Shown piece after piece: positions 36,557 to 45,158 of a stretch of 64,000 nucleotides of DNA (its first letter is position 1; each line of letters starts with the position of its first letter). The notes under the pieces were generated by a model that searched no databases, was not told the origin of the DNA, and was given only the letters and a program-made list of their open reading frames with translations. A program made the position numbers and the translations under genes. This stretch comes from Sphingomonas sp. S2-65. Lineage in GTDB: Bacteria; Pseudomonadota; Alphaproteobacteria; Sphingomonadales; Sphingomonadaceae. Location: positions 3,733,931 to 3,797,930 of the forward strand of contig NZ_CP090953.1 in the NCBI RefSeq assembly GCF_021513175.1, in the 5' to 3' direction.

Positions 36557-37873
36557 TCAGTCGAGCTTGGGCTTGCCGACACCCACCAGCGTGAGCCCGG
36601 CGCGCTCGGCTTCAGCGGGCGGATAGATGTTGCGCAGATCCACCAGCAGCGGAGTCTTGAGCGTGGCGGCGATCCGCTTCAGATCGAGGGCGCGGAACTC
36701 GTCCCACTCGGTCACGATCACCAGCGCGTCCGCGCCTTGCGCAGCGACATAGGGGCTGTCGCAGAACTCGACATCGGTCAGCATCGGCTTGGCCTGTTCG
36801 ACACCCTCGGGATCATAGGCACGGACTTTGGCGCCGGCATCCTGGAGCGCCGCGATCACTGACAGGCTCGGCGCGTCGCGCATGTCGTCGGTGTTCGGCT
36901 TGAAGGTGAGGCCGAGCACGGCCACCGTCTTGCCATGTGCGTCGCCGCCCATCGCCTTGATCACCTTGCGGCCCATGGCGCGCTTGCGCGTGTCGTTGAC
37001 CTGCACGGTCGCCTCGACGATGCGCTGCGGCGTATCGTTGTCGGCGGCGGTCTTGAGCAGCGCCAGCGTGTCCTTGGGGAAGCACGAGCCCCCATACCCC
37101 GGACCGGCGTGCAGGAACTTGCCGCCGATACGGTTGTCCATGCCGATGCCGCGCGACACTTCCTGCACGTCGGCGCCCACCGCCTCGCAAAGGTCGGCAA
37201 TTTCGTTGATGAAGGTGATCTTGACTGCAAGGAAGGCGTTGGCGGCGTATTTGATCAACTCGGACGTACGGCGCCCGGTGAACAGCACCGGCGCGTTCTG
37301 GTTGAGCGACAGCGGGCGGTAGATCGCCCGCATCACGTCGCGGGCCGCTTCGTCGTCGGTGCCGACCACGACACGGTCGGGCCGTTTGAAGTCCTCGATC
37401 GCGGCGCCTTCGCGCAGGAACTCGGGATTCGATACCACCTTCGCGCCGCTGTCCGGTGCCACCTCGGCGATGATCCGCTCAACCTCGTCGCCCGTGCCCA
37501 CCGGCACAGTGGACTTGGTGACGATGACGCTGGGCTTGGTGAGGTTCTCGGCGATCTCGCGCGCTGCGGCGAAGACGTAGGAAAGGTCGGCATGGCCATC
37601 GCCGCGCCGGCTGGGGGTGCCGACGGCGATGAAGATCGCGTCGGCATCCTTTACCCCTTCCGCCAGGTCGGTGGTGAACGACAGGCGTCCCGACCGAACG
37701 TTGGTCGCGACGAGTTCTGCCAAGCCCGGCTCGTAGATCGGCATGACGTTCTGGTGCAGCAGCTCGATCTTGCGGGCATCCTTGTCGACGCAGACCACCT
37801 CATGGCCGAAATCCGAGAAGCAGGCACCGGAAACCAGGCCGACATAGCCCGTGCCGATCATGGCAATACGCAA
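36557..37873 (-). CDS. ugd: UDP-glucose 6-dehydrogenase
   Basis: A 438-residue NAD-dependent enzyme that oxidises UDP-glucose twice to UDP-glucuronate. The Rossmann loop is MIGTGYVGLVSGACF at 5-19. The catalytic Cys is in GYGGSCFPKDTLAL, and the acid/base region includes STVPVGTGDE. The C-terminal UDP-binding domain has GLTFKPNTDDMRDAPS. Its product feeds the UDP-xylose synthase at 48651. It stands alone, 123 bp from cysD. Confidence 0.95.
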   Translation of the reverse strand: MRIAMIGTGYVGLVSGACFSDFGHEVVCVDKDARKIELLHQNVMPIYEPGLAELVATNVRSGRLSFTTDLAEGVKDADAIFIAVGTPSRRGDGHADLSYVFAAAREIAENLTKPSVIVTKSTVPVGTGDEVERIIAEVAPDSGAKVVSNPEFLREGAAIEDFKRPDRVVVGTDDEAARDVMRAIYRPLSLNQNAPVLFTGRRTSELIKYAANAFLAVKITFINEIADLCEAVGADVQEVSRGIGMDNRIGGKFLHAGPGYGGSCFPKDTLALLKTAADNDTPQRIVEATVQVNDTRKRAMGRKVIKAMGGDAHGKTVAVLGLTFKPNTDDMRDAPSLSVIAALQDAGAKVRAYDPEGVEQAKPMLTDVEFCDSPYVAAQGADALVIVTEWDEFRALDLKRIAATLKTPLLVDLRNIYPPAEAERAGLTLVGVGKPKLD

Positions 37874-37983
37874 CGCATTTCCCCTAGGGTGAAGGACCTA
37901 CGCGCCCTTAACGAACCCCGGCGGTAGCGCAAGGGCAGGCGCATGCCAACCTGCCACGCTGGCGATCGTTTCACGCAGGCAAT

Positions 37984-38007
37984 AAAAAAAGCGGCCTTTC
38001 GGCCGCT
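37984..38007 (-). terminator. Terminator of the 20-codon microgene
   Basis: The stem AGCGGCC / GGCCGCT with a GAAA tetraloop on the minus strand is followed by TTTTTTTATT. It lies about 75 bases past the stop at 38083. It defines the end of a short minus-strand transcript separate from ugd. Confidence 0.9.
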
Positions 38008-38082
38008 CTTCTGTCAGGTTCAACGTTGGGCCGACGTCAGGTCTTCACAGGAAGTCCACGGCGCCAGCCCAAACGGTATGGA

Positions 38083-38145
38083 TTAGAACGGACGGATGTT
38101 GTCGCCGCCTGCACCGTCGCGGAAAAAAGAAAGCAAAGCGAACAT
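38083..38145 (-). CDS. Putative 20-aa microprotein with own terminator
   Basis: A minus-strand ATG at 38143-38145 with a good GGGAGA ribosome site 7 bases upstream opens a 20-residue frame: MFALLSFFRDGAGGDNIRPF. The first eight residues are hydrophobic and the rest polar. Below it lies a strong intrinsic terminator and above it a plausible promoter, so it forms its own unit of about 200 bases. It may be a conserved micropeptide, a leader peptide, or a small RNA that happens to carry a frame. No function is known to me. Confidence 0.5.
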   Translation of the reverse strand: MFALLSFFRDGAGGDNIRPF

Positions 38146-38185
38146 CGATTTTCTCCCATCGCGCGCCACTGGGTGCGCACCGACA

Positions 38186-38214
38186 TCGTTAACGGCTTCT
38201 TAACCCTGTTTCAA
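38186..38214 (-). promoter_or_regulatory. Possible promoter of the microgene
   Basis: On the minus strand TTGAAA (38209-38214) and TAACGA (38186-38191) are separated by 17 bases. The -10 matches consensus poorly (3 of 6). Position, about 40 bases upstream of the start at 38145, and the strong downstream terminator support it. Confidence 0.35.
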
Positions 38215-38300
38215 TCAGTGTTTCTGCGTAGTATGGAAGGGAAAGGCGGTGCTCTGCACGTTTAACGCTTCCTTCAACGGTGGGCCGTTAGGAGAAAGCC

Positions 38301-39752
38301 ATGTCTCGAGGCCCGCGGAAATCGTCAGACGTGGAAGAACTTGGCCGTTCGTCCAAGACGCAAGTCATTGACTTTGCTGATCGGTCGCGGCGCGGCTCTC
38401 CTCAGGCTTGCGACATCGGCACGGGTGATGAGCGTCCCGCGCCTTCTCTGACGAACCCGTCGAACACTTGTGCCGGAACGGGACGCAGCGTTACGGACGG
38501 TACGAAGCAGGAGAGCGGCTTCCGGATCCTGTGCCTTTGCGAGATCGTGAATTTCGTCGGGCTACGTCGCAACCTGGGCCGCCAGCGTGCCGAGCAGCGC
38601 ATCGGTGACCTTGTCGCGGCCATCGCAGCGGCATGCCCCGACATGCAGGTGACGCCGGCGGGACGTGCACTGGCAGAGATATCGTTCGACCGCGAAAGCG
38701 CGGAGCTCGCGGTCGAGGATATCGGTGAATTGCGGGACCGTCTCGCCCACACCGCCGAGTTCGCCGCCGGCCCCCATCCGCTTCAGCTTCGGTTCGGCCT
38801 GGCCGCAGCTCCCGAAGCGCAGTCTGACGAGCTTCGCCTGATCGAAGCGGCGGAAGCCGCGCTTGATGAAGCTCGCACTCAGGATCGCCTGGTCGTTCGC
38901 GACCTTTCTCTCGAGCATATCGCATTCGACCGTCTCACCATGATGCAGGAGCTTCCGCTTGCACTGGCGCGCGGGGAGATGTTCCTTCACTATCAACCCA
39001 AGGTCCATGTCCGGCGGCAAGAAGTGGCCAGTGCCGAGGCTTTGCTTCGTTGGCAGCACCCAAATCACGGATTGATCCTCCCCGGCGACTTCATCAGCGT
39101 GGCGGAAGAAGCCGGCGAGATAGGCGCGCTGACGCTCTGGACCTTGCATCGCGTGATCGAGGATCAGAAGCGGCTCGCGGCGGCGGGGTACGACATCCGT
39201 CTTTTCCTCAACATCTCGGGCATGCTGCTGGCCGATGTCGCCTTCGTCGCAAAGGCATGCGAGATCGTGTTGGGCAGCAACGCGAAGCTCGGCTTCGAAA
39301 TCACCGAGACGGCGGTTATCCGCGATCCGGAAAGTGCTATCCGTCACCTCCAGGAATTCGCCGCAATTGGCGTGGAGCTGGCGATCGACGACTATGGTGC
39401 CGGACTTTCCTCGCTAGCCTATCTAAAGCAGCTCCCGGCGCGCGAACTGAAGATCGACAAGATGTTCGTGATGCAATTGACATCGAGCAATCGCGACCCG
39501 TTGATCGTTCGTTCCACCATCGACCTGGCGCATGCGCTCGAAATGGAAGTAACGGCCGAAGGTGTCGAGACGCCCTCCGCGCTGGCGCTTCTAAGCGTGA
39601 TGGGGTGCGACATGGTCCAGGGCTTCCTGATTTCCCGACCAATGGGCATCGATGCCTTGGAAGCATTCCTCCAGCAGGATTCCCATCTGACCCGTGGAGT
39701 GAGCGGGCAATCCCCGTTCGTGCGGCCTGAAAGCTTCTGGAAACGGGCGTGA
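38301..39752 (+). CDS. EAL-domain cyclic-di-GMP phosphodiesterase
   Basis: A 483-residue protein. The first 70 residues are low-complexity; residues 75 to about 205 look like a degenerate sensor or GGDEF-like region without a GGDEF motif. The EAL domain begins with SAEALLRWQHP (Glu246-Ala-Leu248) and keeps the metal and catalytic residues: FLNISG, FEITETAV, AIDDYGAGLSS, LKIDKMFV and AEGVETP. It is therefore probably an active c-di-GMP phosphodiesterase. No membrane helix is seen. GGAGAA precedes ATG 38301. Its stop overlaps the start of the hybrid kinase (GTGA). Confidence 0.9.
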   Translation: MSRGPRKSSDVEELGRSSKTQVIDFADRSRRGSPQACDIGTGDERPAPSLTNPSNTCAGTGRSVTDGTKQESGFRILCLCEIVNFVGLRRNLGRQRAEQRIGDLVAAIAAACPDMQVTPAGRALAEISFDRESAELAVEDIGELRDRLAHTAEFAAGPHPLQLRFGLAAAPEAQSDELRLIEAAEAALDEARTQDRLVVRDLSLEHIAFDRLTMMQELPLALARGEMFLHYQPKVHVRRQEVASAEALLRWQHPNHGLILPGDFISVAEEAGEIGALTLWTLHRVIEDQKRLAAAGYDIRLFLNISGMLLADVAFVAKACEIVLGSNAKLGFEITETAVIRDPESAIRHLQEFAAIGVELAIDDYGAGLSSLAYLKQLPARELKIDKMFVMQLTSSNRDPLIVRSTIDLAHALEMEVTAEGVETPSALALLSVMGCDMVQGFLISRPMGIDALEAFLQQDSHLTRGVSGQSPFVRPESFWKRA

Positions 39753-42205
39753 CCCGCTGGGCCTTCAGGCTCCTCCTTATTGGCGTTTTCCTCTCGGCTC
39801 ATCCGCTAGAGGCCGCTCCGGATGCTTCCAAGAAAGCCTCCATCCAGGCGACCATCACAGCCGCCAAGATGAGCATGGTTGCCGATCCAGACCAGGCATT
39901 GGCACGCGCCAAGGATTTGGAGCTGCTGGCGCGACAATTGGGCGATCGCCGTGAGCGGACCGTCGCTCTGGCCACGGCCCGGTGGCTGGCAGGGGAAGCC
40001 CAGCTCAGGCTGAACGCGGTGGATCGGGCCGGCCCTTTGCTGTCGGACGGTCTTCGGCTGTTGGAGGCTTCCAACGGCACGTCGAAGCTTCGTGGCGATT
40101 TGCTGATGAGCCAGGGCGCCTATTTTGCGGCTGCCGGTAGGGCGGCCCAGGCGCTCGCCAATTACCACGCCGCATACCGCATCTTTTCTGAGGCGGGCGA
40201 GCCGAGGAGCGCGGCCGTGGCATTGCAGAACATCGCAATCCTCTATTCAGTCACCAGCGACTTGGCGCGCGCCGAGCGATACTATGTCCAGGCGGCGAAC
40301 ACCTATCAGGGTGATCCGCTTCTCTCCCTCTCGCTTCGTAATAACCTCGGCGGCTTATTCTTGCGCGCAAACCGTTACGCAGAGGCGGAGGGGCAGTTCT
40401 TGCGGGCTCTCGCGTCTGCTCGCCAAATGCGGGACCCTGCCCTCGAATCCCGGATCCTCAGCAACTTGGCGCGTGCGCAGATAGATTTGCGAAAGTTCGA
40501 CGCTGCGGAAAGGACGCTCGCGCGCGGCTTTTCGCTTCTGACGTCAGACGGCACATCAATGGCCCGGCGTCAGCTTCTGGCGAGCGCCGCGAGGCTTGCT
40601 GCCGATCGTGGCGACACCTCGGGCGCAGTCCGACTGATCAGCGAGGCGTTTGCCGGTCTTGACCTCTCGTCCACGACGGCGGACCTGTCGGTAGCGCACA
40701 TATACGCGTACAAAATATTTAGCCGAGTTGGCCAATCCAGACTGGCGCTTGCGCATCTCGAGTCTCTGAAGCGGCTAGACGACGAAGCCGCCAAGGTCGC
40801 CACGACCACCAGTGCCGCGCTGATGGCCGCGAAGTTCGACTATCAGGGCCAGCAGCTGACCATCGAGCGGCTGACGACCGAGCAATTGCGCAAGACCGCG
40901 GAGTTCCAGCGGACCCTGTTCCTCAGCCTGGGCGGCGCCACCCTCGCGGTGATCGCCATGCTCAGCTGGGGGATCATCACGATTCGCCGCAGCCGCAACC
41001 GCGTCCGCAGCGCGAACGTGGTCCTCCACCACACCAACGCCGCGCTGGAAAAGGCGCTGGCGGCCAAGACCGAGTTCCTCGCCACCACCAGCCACGAGAT
41101 CCGTACGCCGCTAAACGGTATCCTCGGCATGACGCAGGTGATCTTGTCCGACGCGAAGCTGTCGCCCGACATCCGGGATCGCCTCGGCGTCGTGCACGGC
41201 GCCGGCATGACCATGCGTGCCCTGGTCGACGACATCCTGGATGTCGCCAAGATGGAAACCGGCAACCTCACCATCGACCCCGCGCCGATGGACCTACGGG
41301 AGACGTTGCGCGAAGTGGCGTGCATGTGGGAGGCGCCGGCCCTCGCCAAGGGGCTTTCGTTCCATCTCGAGATCAGCCACGCCCCCGCCTGGATCGTGTG
41401 CGACGCCGGGCGGCTGCGCCAGATCGTCTTCAACCTCCTGTCCAACGCCGTGAAGTTCACCGCAAAGGGCGGCATCACCGTGCGCGCCGTGGCGGAGGGG
41501 GAGGACGGAGACCGGCACCTCAAGCTGGTGGTGGCCGACACCGGCATCGGCATCCCCCACGCGAAGCTGGAGGACATATTCGAGTCGTTCCGCCAGGTCG
41601 ATGCGAGCACCACGCGCCGCTACGGCGGGACCGGGCTCGGGCTGACCATCAGCCGCAACCTCGCCGAGGCGATGGGCGGCGGCATCCGCGTGAAGAGCAG
41701 GGAAGGGTACGGGACCGAGTTCATCGTCGAGCTTCCGCTGGTTCCCGCAAGCGCGCCCGAACAGGCCAGCCCCCAGGCCGCCACCGGCCAGTGCATCCTC
41801 ATCGTCGACCGCAACCCGATCGCGCGCAGCATGATCCGGACCTTGCTCGAGCCGCACGGCGCCACCTTGCAGTTCGCCGCCACCGCGGACGAGGCCGCCG
41901 CATTACTTCAGAACGTGCCGGTGGCGGCTCTCCTGGTCGAGGAGGCCACGCTGAGAGCCACGCGGGACGATCCCCTCGGCGCGGTCGCGGCGCTGGCTGG
42001 CGCTGCCAAGGGTGCGAGAGTGGTGGCGCTCTGGACCAAGTCGGACCCCGACATCCGCGAGGCGCTGCGGATCAGGGGCGCCGAGCGGATCATCCAAAAG
42101 CCCGTCGCCGGAAGCGACCTCATCGCGGCGCTCCTTCCGTCCGGCAGGGTGGAATTTACCGGCGATCGGCCCAGCGCGCTTGTCTCAAGTGCAATAGCGC
42201 AATAG
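39749..42205 (+). CDS. TPR-containing hybrid histidine kinase with Glu-substituted receiver
   Basis: An 818-residue sensor. A signal or anchor (MTRWAFRLLLIGVFLSAHPL) precedes about 350 residues of helical TPR-like repeats, then a membrane helix near LFLSLGGATLAVIAMLSWGI. The kinase core has His449 (TSHEIRTPLNGILG), N box NLLSNAVKFT, G1 DTGIGIP and G2 GGTGLGLTISRN. The C-terminal receiver-like domain keeps Asp in LIVDRN and Lys in IIQKPV, but at the phospho-acceptor position reads LLVEEA, with Glu for Asp. It starts with GTG inside the EAL stop. Confidence 0.88.
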   Translation: MTRWAFRLLLIGVFLSAHPLEAAPDASKKASIQATITAAKMSMVADPDQALARAKDLELLARQLGDRRERTVALATARWLAGEAQLRLNAVDRAGPLLSDGLRLLEASNGTSKLRGDLLMSQGAYFAAAGRAAQALANYHAAYRIFSEAGEPRSAAVALQNIAILYSVTSDLARAERYYVQAANTYQGDPLLSLSLRNNLGGLFLRANRYAEAEGQFLRALASARQMRDPALESRILSNLARAQIDLRKFDAAERTLARGFSLLTSDGTSMARRQLLASAARLAADRGDTSGAVRLISEAFAGLDLSSTTADLSVAHIYAYKIFSRVGQSRLALAHLESLKRLDDEAAKVATTTSAALMAAKFDYQGQQLTIERLTTEQLRKTAEFQRTLFLSLGGATLAVIAMLSWGIITIRRSRNRVRSANVVLHHTNAALEKALAAKTEFLATTSHEIRTPLNGILGMTQVILSDAKLSPDIRDRLGVVHGAGMTMRALVDDILDVAKMETGNLTIDPAPMDLRETLREVACMWEAPALAKGLSFHLEISHAPAWIVCDAGRLRQIVFNLLSNAVKFTAKGGITVRAVAEGEDGDRHLKLVVADTGIGIPHAKLEDIFESFRQVDASTTRRYGGTGLGLTISRNLAEAMGGGIRVKSREGYGTEFIVELPLVPASAPEQASPQAATGQCILIVDRNPIARSMIRTLLEPHGATLQFAATADEAAALLQNVPVAALLVEEATLRATRDDPLGAVAALAGAAKGARVVALWTKSDPDIREALRIRGAERIIQKPVAGSDLIAALLPSGRVEFTGDRPSALVSSAIAQ

Positions 42206-42267
42206 CGCAGCTCAGATGATCGAAAAAAGGCCACGTCGTTGAACATCCTCCCGCGCTCTCTTCCCGC

Positions 42268-42654
42268 ATGAACATCCTCTTCATCGAAGACGACCCCATG
42301 AACCGCAGGGTGGTCAAGGACATGCTCGACGTGGCGGGCGCCACGATGGCCGAAGCGAGCTGGGCCGAAGAAGGCCTGGCGATGATCGACTCGGATACGT
42401 TCGATGTGGTGCTGGTCGATTTGCGGATGCCGGGCGTGGATGGCTTCGAAACGATTCAGCGGATCCGCGCGCGCGGTGATGCCAAGGCGGAACTGCCGAT
42501 CATCGTGGTGACCGCGGACACCGCGGTCGATCTGCGGGAGCGGTGCCTGGCCCTGGGCGCCGACGACCTCTTGTTCAAACCCGTCGCGATGGACGCTCTG
42601 TTCGACGCGATCGGCCGGGTCCTGGCGATCCGCGGCGGCGGAATGATCGTCTAA
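42268..42654 (+). CDS. Single-domain response regulator
   Basis: A 128-residue CheY-like receiver with no output domain. Acid pocket residues are Glu7, Asp8 and Asp9; phospho-acceptor Asp51 lies in VLVDLRMPG; Thr82 and Lys104 complete the site. It is a likely partner of the hybrid kinase 62 bp upstream, whose own receiver lacks the acceptor Asp. Without an output domain it must act by protein contact, perhaps with the EAL protein, or as a phosphate sink. Confidence 0.88.
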   Translation: MNILFIEDDPMNRRVVKDMLDVAGATMAEASWAEEGLAMIDSDTFDVVLVDLRMPGVDGFETIQRIRARGDAKAELPIIVVTADTAVDLRERCLALGADDLLFKPVAMDALFDAIGRVLAIRGGGMIV

Positions 42655-42780
42655 GGCGCGCGCGCCCGGCACTCTCTTCTTGAAACCGGAGGCGGGGCCT
42701 GTTACGTGCCCGGCCACGACGCCGCGAGCTTGGGTTCCGGCGGCCTCTTGCTATTGAACAAATCGGAGCTCTACGGCTTT

Positions 42781-42987
42781 ATGCAAATCATCGTTCGCGA
42801 CAACAATGTCGACCAGGCGCTGCGGGCGCTCAAGAAGAAGCTGCAGCGTGAGGGCGTCTATCGCGAGATGAAGCTCCGCCGTCACTACGAGAAGCCGAGC
42901 GAGAAGCGCGCTCGCGAGCGTGCTGCCGCCGTGCGCCGCGCCCGCAAGCTCGAGCGCAAGCGCGTGGAGCGTGACAGCGCACGGTAA
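42781..42987 (+). CDS. rpsU: 30S ribosomal protein S21
   Basis: A 68-residue, highly basic protein of the small subunit that helps base-pair the Shine-Dalgarno helix. It starts [20 protein letters not shown], the S21 consensus, and ends in an Arg/Lys-rich helix. The start at 42781 is preceded by GGAG about 14 bases upstream, a long spacing. A longer in-frame start upstream is not typical for S21. Confidence 0.94.
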   Translation: MQIIVRDNNVDQALRALKKKLQREGVYREMKLRRHYEKPSEKRARERAAAVRRARKLERKRVERDSAR

Positions 42988-43074
42988 GATCCTTGCGGTT
43001 GCCCGCTGAATCCGATCGGGATTGCGGGCTGGTGTGAAGCTAAGCGGCGGAACGCCGTGTCGAGGAATTGTTCG

Positions 43075-43695
43075 ATGTCGGTGACCGCCGTTCCGCTCCA
43101 GCCCGTCAAGCGTGCTTACAAGATCTGGCTCTGGATCGGCATTCTGGCCGCCATCCTGCTGGCCGGCGGGCTCGCCTGGGTCGGAACCCGTGCCCAGGTC
43201 GCCGCCAGGGGCACCAACGAACAGTTTCTCGCATGGAACAAGGGACGCTCAGGCGTTCACACCACTGCATCCGGTCTTCAGTACCAGGTGTTGAAGGCGG
43301 GTTCGGGCCCGACGCCGAACGAGCAGGACGGCGTGTCGCTGACCATCCACGGCAACCTGCGCGACGGCAGCGAATTCCAGCCTTCTGCGCCGATGCGCTT
43401 CCAGCTTGGTCAGCCGATGATCCCTGGCTTCACCGAGGGTGTGAAGCTGATGCGCAAGGGTTCGCACTACCGTTTCTGGCTCCCGCCGCGCCTCGGCTAT
43501 GGCGCGGAGCCGGGGGCTCAGGGTCCTGGCAGCGAATTGGCGGACAAGGTCCTGATCTTCGATGTCCAGATGAGCGACCTGGTGCCCGCTGCGGTCATCC
43601 AGCAGATGATGATGCAGCAGATGATGCAGCAGCAGCAGCAGGGTGGTCAGGGTGGCGCACCGGGCGGTCCGCCCCCGGCGATGCCCGGCCAGTAA
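43075..43695 (+). CDS. Membrane-anchored FKBP-type peptidyl-prolyl isomerase
   Basis: A 206-residue protein. An N-terminal anchor helix (IWLWIGILAAILLAGGLAWV) puts the catalytic domain in the periplasm. The FKBP domain (about residues 60-165) has GSGPTPNEQDGVSLTIHG, FQLGQPMIPGFTEGVKLM and RLGYGAEP. The last 40 residues are unusual: a Met/Gln run (IQQMMMQQMMQQQQQ) then Gly/Pro-rich sequence. ATG 43075 has a GAGG site. It assists folding of exported proteins. Confidence 0.88.
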   Translation: MSVTAVPLQPVKRAYKIWLWIGILAAILLAGGLAWVGTRAQVAARGTNEQFLAWNKGRSGVHTTASGLQYQVLKAGSGPTPNEQDGVSLTIHGNLRDGSEFQPSAPMRFQLGQPMIPGFTEGVKLMRKGSHYRFWLPPRLGYGAEPGAQGPGSELADKVLIFDVQMSDLVPAAVIQQMMMQQMMQQQQQGGQGGAPGGPPPAMPGQ

Positions 43696-43706
43696 GACCA
43701 GGGTTT

Positions 43707-43731
43707 CAGGAACGCCGGGAAGGCGTTCCTG
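43707..43731. terminator. Convergent terminator hairpin
   Basis: The perfect 10-bp stem CAGGAACGCC / GGCGTTCCTG with loop GGGAA lies between the FKBP stop (43695) and the convergent phosphatase stop (43735). The following ACTTTAG is only weakly T-rich. Confidence 0.6.
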
Positions 43732-43734
43732 ACT

Positions 43735-44505
43735 TTAGCTGGCGCTCAGGATCCAGCGCCGGTCTGCCTCGAACCCCATCGCCGTGAGCTTGCCCGACCG
43801 ATAGGCGCCGGTGTCGAGCGCGATCCGGTTCGGCAGTTCCTCCACGTCAGCGACGATGGTGTGGCCGTGCACCACCACCTTTTCGAAGGGGCCGGTCACG
43901 TCCAGAAATCCTTCTCGAATCCAGCGCAGGTCCTTGCTGTTCTGCCGGCTGAGCGGCTCGGTCGGCCGGATACCGGCATGCACGAACGCATAGTCCCCCA
44001 ACACGATAAGGTCTTCGAAGCCCGACAGGAAGGCGACGTGTTCGGCCGGAACGCTCTGCTGGAACGCGGCTAGCAGGTCTGGATAATCCAGCTGGTCATA
44101 CTGTTCCTCGGTCATGCCATAGCTGAGGATGGTCTCGCGCCCCCCGATCTTGGTGAAGAAGCGCAAGCTCTTCTCGTCGCCCGCTGCCGCGGTGAGGAAC
44201 ACTTCCTCGTGATTGCCCAGTAGAAGCCGGGTGGCGCCCTCCGCGCGCTCGCGCTGGAACCGCGACAGCCGGTCGATCACCTGCGCCGATTGCGGCCCGC
44301 GATCGATCAGATCGCCCAGGAAGATGATGGTAGTGTTGGCCGGATCGCGGCGGGCATCGTCATGCTCGATCGTCGCGATAAGCTGTTCGAGCAGATCCAG
44401 CCGGCCGTGGATATCGCCCACGGCGTAGACGCGCTCACCCTCGGGGAGCGATGCTTGCGGCGCTTTGCTGGCGCGCGGCCGTCGGGAAAACAGGTTCTTC
44501 AGCAT
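43735..44505 (-). CDS. Ser/Thr-type metallophosphatase
   Basis: A 256-residue calcineurin-like phosphoesterase close to bacterial Ser/Thr phosphatases. Metal-site motifs are GDIHGR, GDLIDRG, GNHEEVF, AFVHAGI and HGHTIV. The first 20 residues are basic (MLKNLFSRRPRASK). It may dephosphorylate proteins or act on diadenosine tetraphosphate, as relatives do. ATG 44505 is the start that gives normal length. Confidence 0.88.
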   Translation of the reverse strand: MLKNLFSRRPRASKAPQASLPEGERVYAVGDIHGRLDLLEQLIATIEHDDARRDPANTTIIFLGDLIDRGPQSAQVIDRLSRFQRERAEGATRLLLGNHEEVFLTAAAGDEKSLRFFTKIGGRETILSYGMTEEQYDQLDYPDLLAAFQQSVPAEHVAFLSGFEDLIVLGDYAFVHAGIRPTEPLSRQNSKDLRWIREGFLDVTGPFEKVVVHGHTIVADVEELPNRIALDTGAYRSGKLTAMGFEADRRWILSAS

Positions 44506-44570
44506 CTGGACAGGCCCGGTTCTGCTCGTTCGGCAAGCGGGCCTGCGTGACACGAGCAGGAGTACACAAA

Positions 44571-44599
44571 AGAAAAGTGGCGGCCGTTAGGCCGCCACT
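44571..44599 (-). terminator. Terminator of the small membrane peptide gene
   Basis: A perfect 10-bp stem AGTGGCGGCC / GGCCGCCACT with a 4-base loop is followed on the minus strand by TTTTCTTTT. It lies 27 bases past the stop at 44626. Confidence 0.88.
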
Positions 44600-44625
44600 C
44601 GTAACTCTCAGACGGTACCGAAAGC

Positions 44626-44847
44626 TTAGTTGCTGTCGGAATCGTCGTCGTTGTCAGCCAGGACAACCGCACCGCCGACGATGGCGACGGTAGCGATCAC
44701 GCCGATGATGGCTGCAGAAGCGATATCGCTTTCCTTGTCACCCGCGGTCGACGCGCGCGAAAGCGAAAGCTTGGCAGCCGGAGCCGCCATGACAGGTGCG
44801 GTTGCCAGGGTGGCGACGGCAGCTGCCGCGAGAAGCTTAGTGAACAT
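44626..44847 (-). CDS. Small secreted/membrane peptide with acidic DSN tail
   Basis: A 73-residue protein. A signal peptide (MFTKLLAAAAVATLATAPVMA, cut near residue 21) is followed by a polar stretch (KLSLSRASTAGDKESDIA), one membrane segment (AAIIGVIATVAIVGGAVVLA) and the tail DNDDDSDSN. It is a paralogue of the fragment at 1-96. ATG 44847 has a GGGAG site and the gene has its own strong terminator, so it is probably well expressed. Role unknown. Similar small proteins with an acidic C-tail occur in sphingomonads. Confidence 0.75.
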   Translation of the reverse strand: MFTKLLAAAAVATLATAPVMAAPAAKLSLSRASTAGDKESDIASAAIIGVIATVAIVGGAVVLADNDDDSDSN

Positions 44848-45158
44848 AAAAATACTCCCTCTTCGAGCTCCGGTGCTCTCGTTCAGCGCGCCTATGACAT
44901 AGGTCGCCCAAAACGACAACACCTCCATTTCCCGAACCCGGCGCGATTATGGTCGCCGTGGCCCGGATGCAACACTGGTCCGGTATATCCGTACTCTTGC
45001 CCGCAAAACCGACCCGTGGTGCGTGCGCGTCAGGTCCATAACGCGGCGTAGCACTAGCGCCAAGACACTTAACAACACGTCGATGCCATCGCACCGCTGG
45101 CCGTCGAGGCTCAAATTGTCATGGCGCGACGATTCGCCGGAGTGGTAGGGACCTCTGC
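44848..45158. other. Divergent intergenic region
   Basis: 311 bases between the small membrane peptide gene and the M48 protease gene, which read away from each other. No coding frame here is convincing. The region should hold both promoters, but I cannot point to clear -35/-10 pairs. An AGGG site precedes the protease start. Confidence 0.4.
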
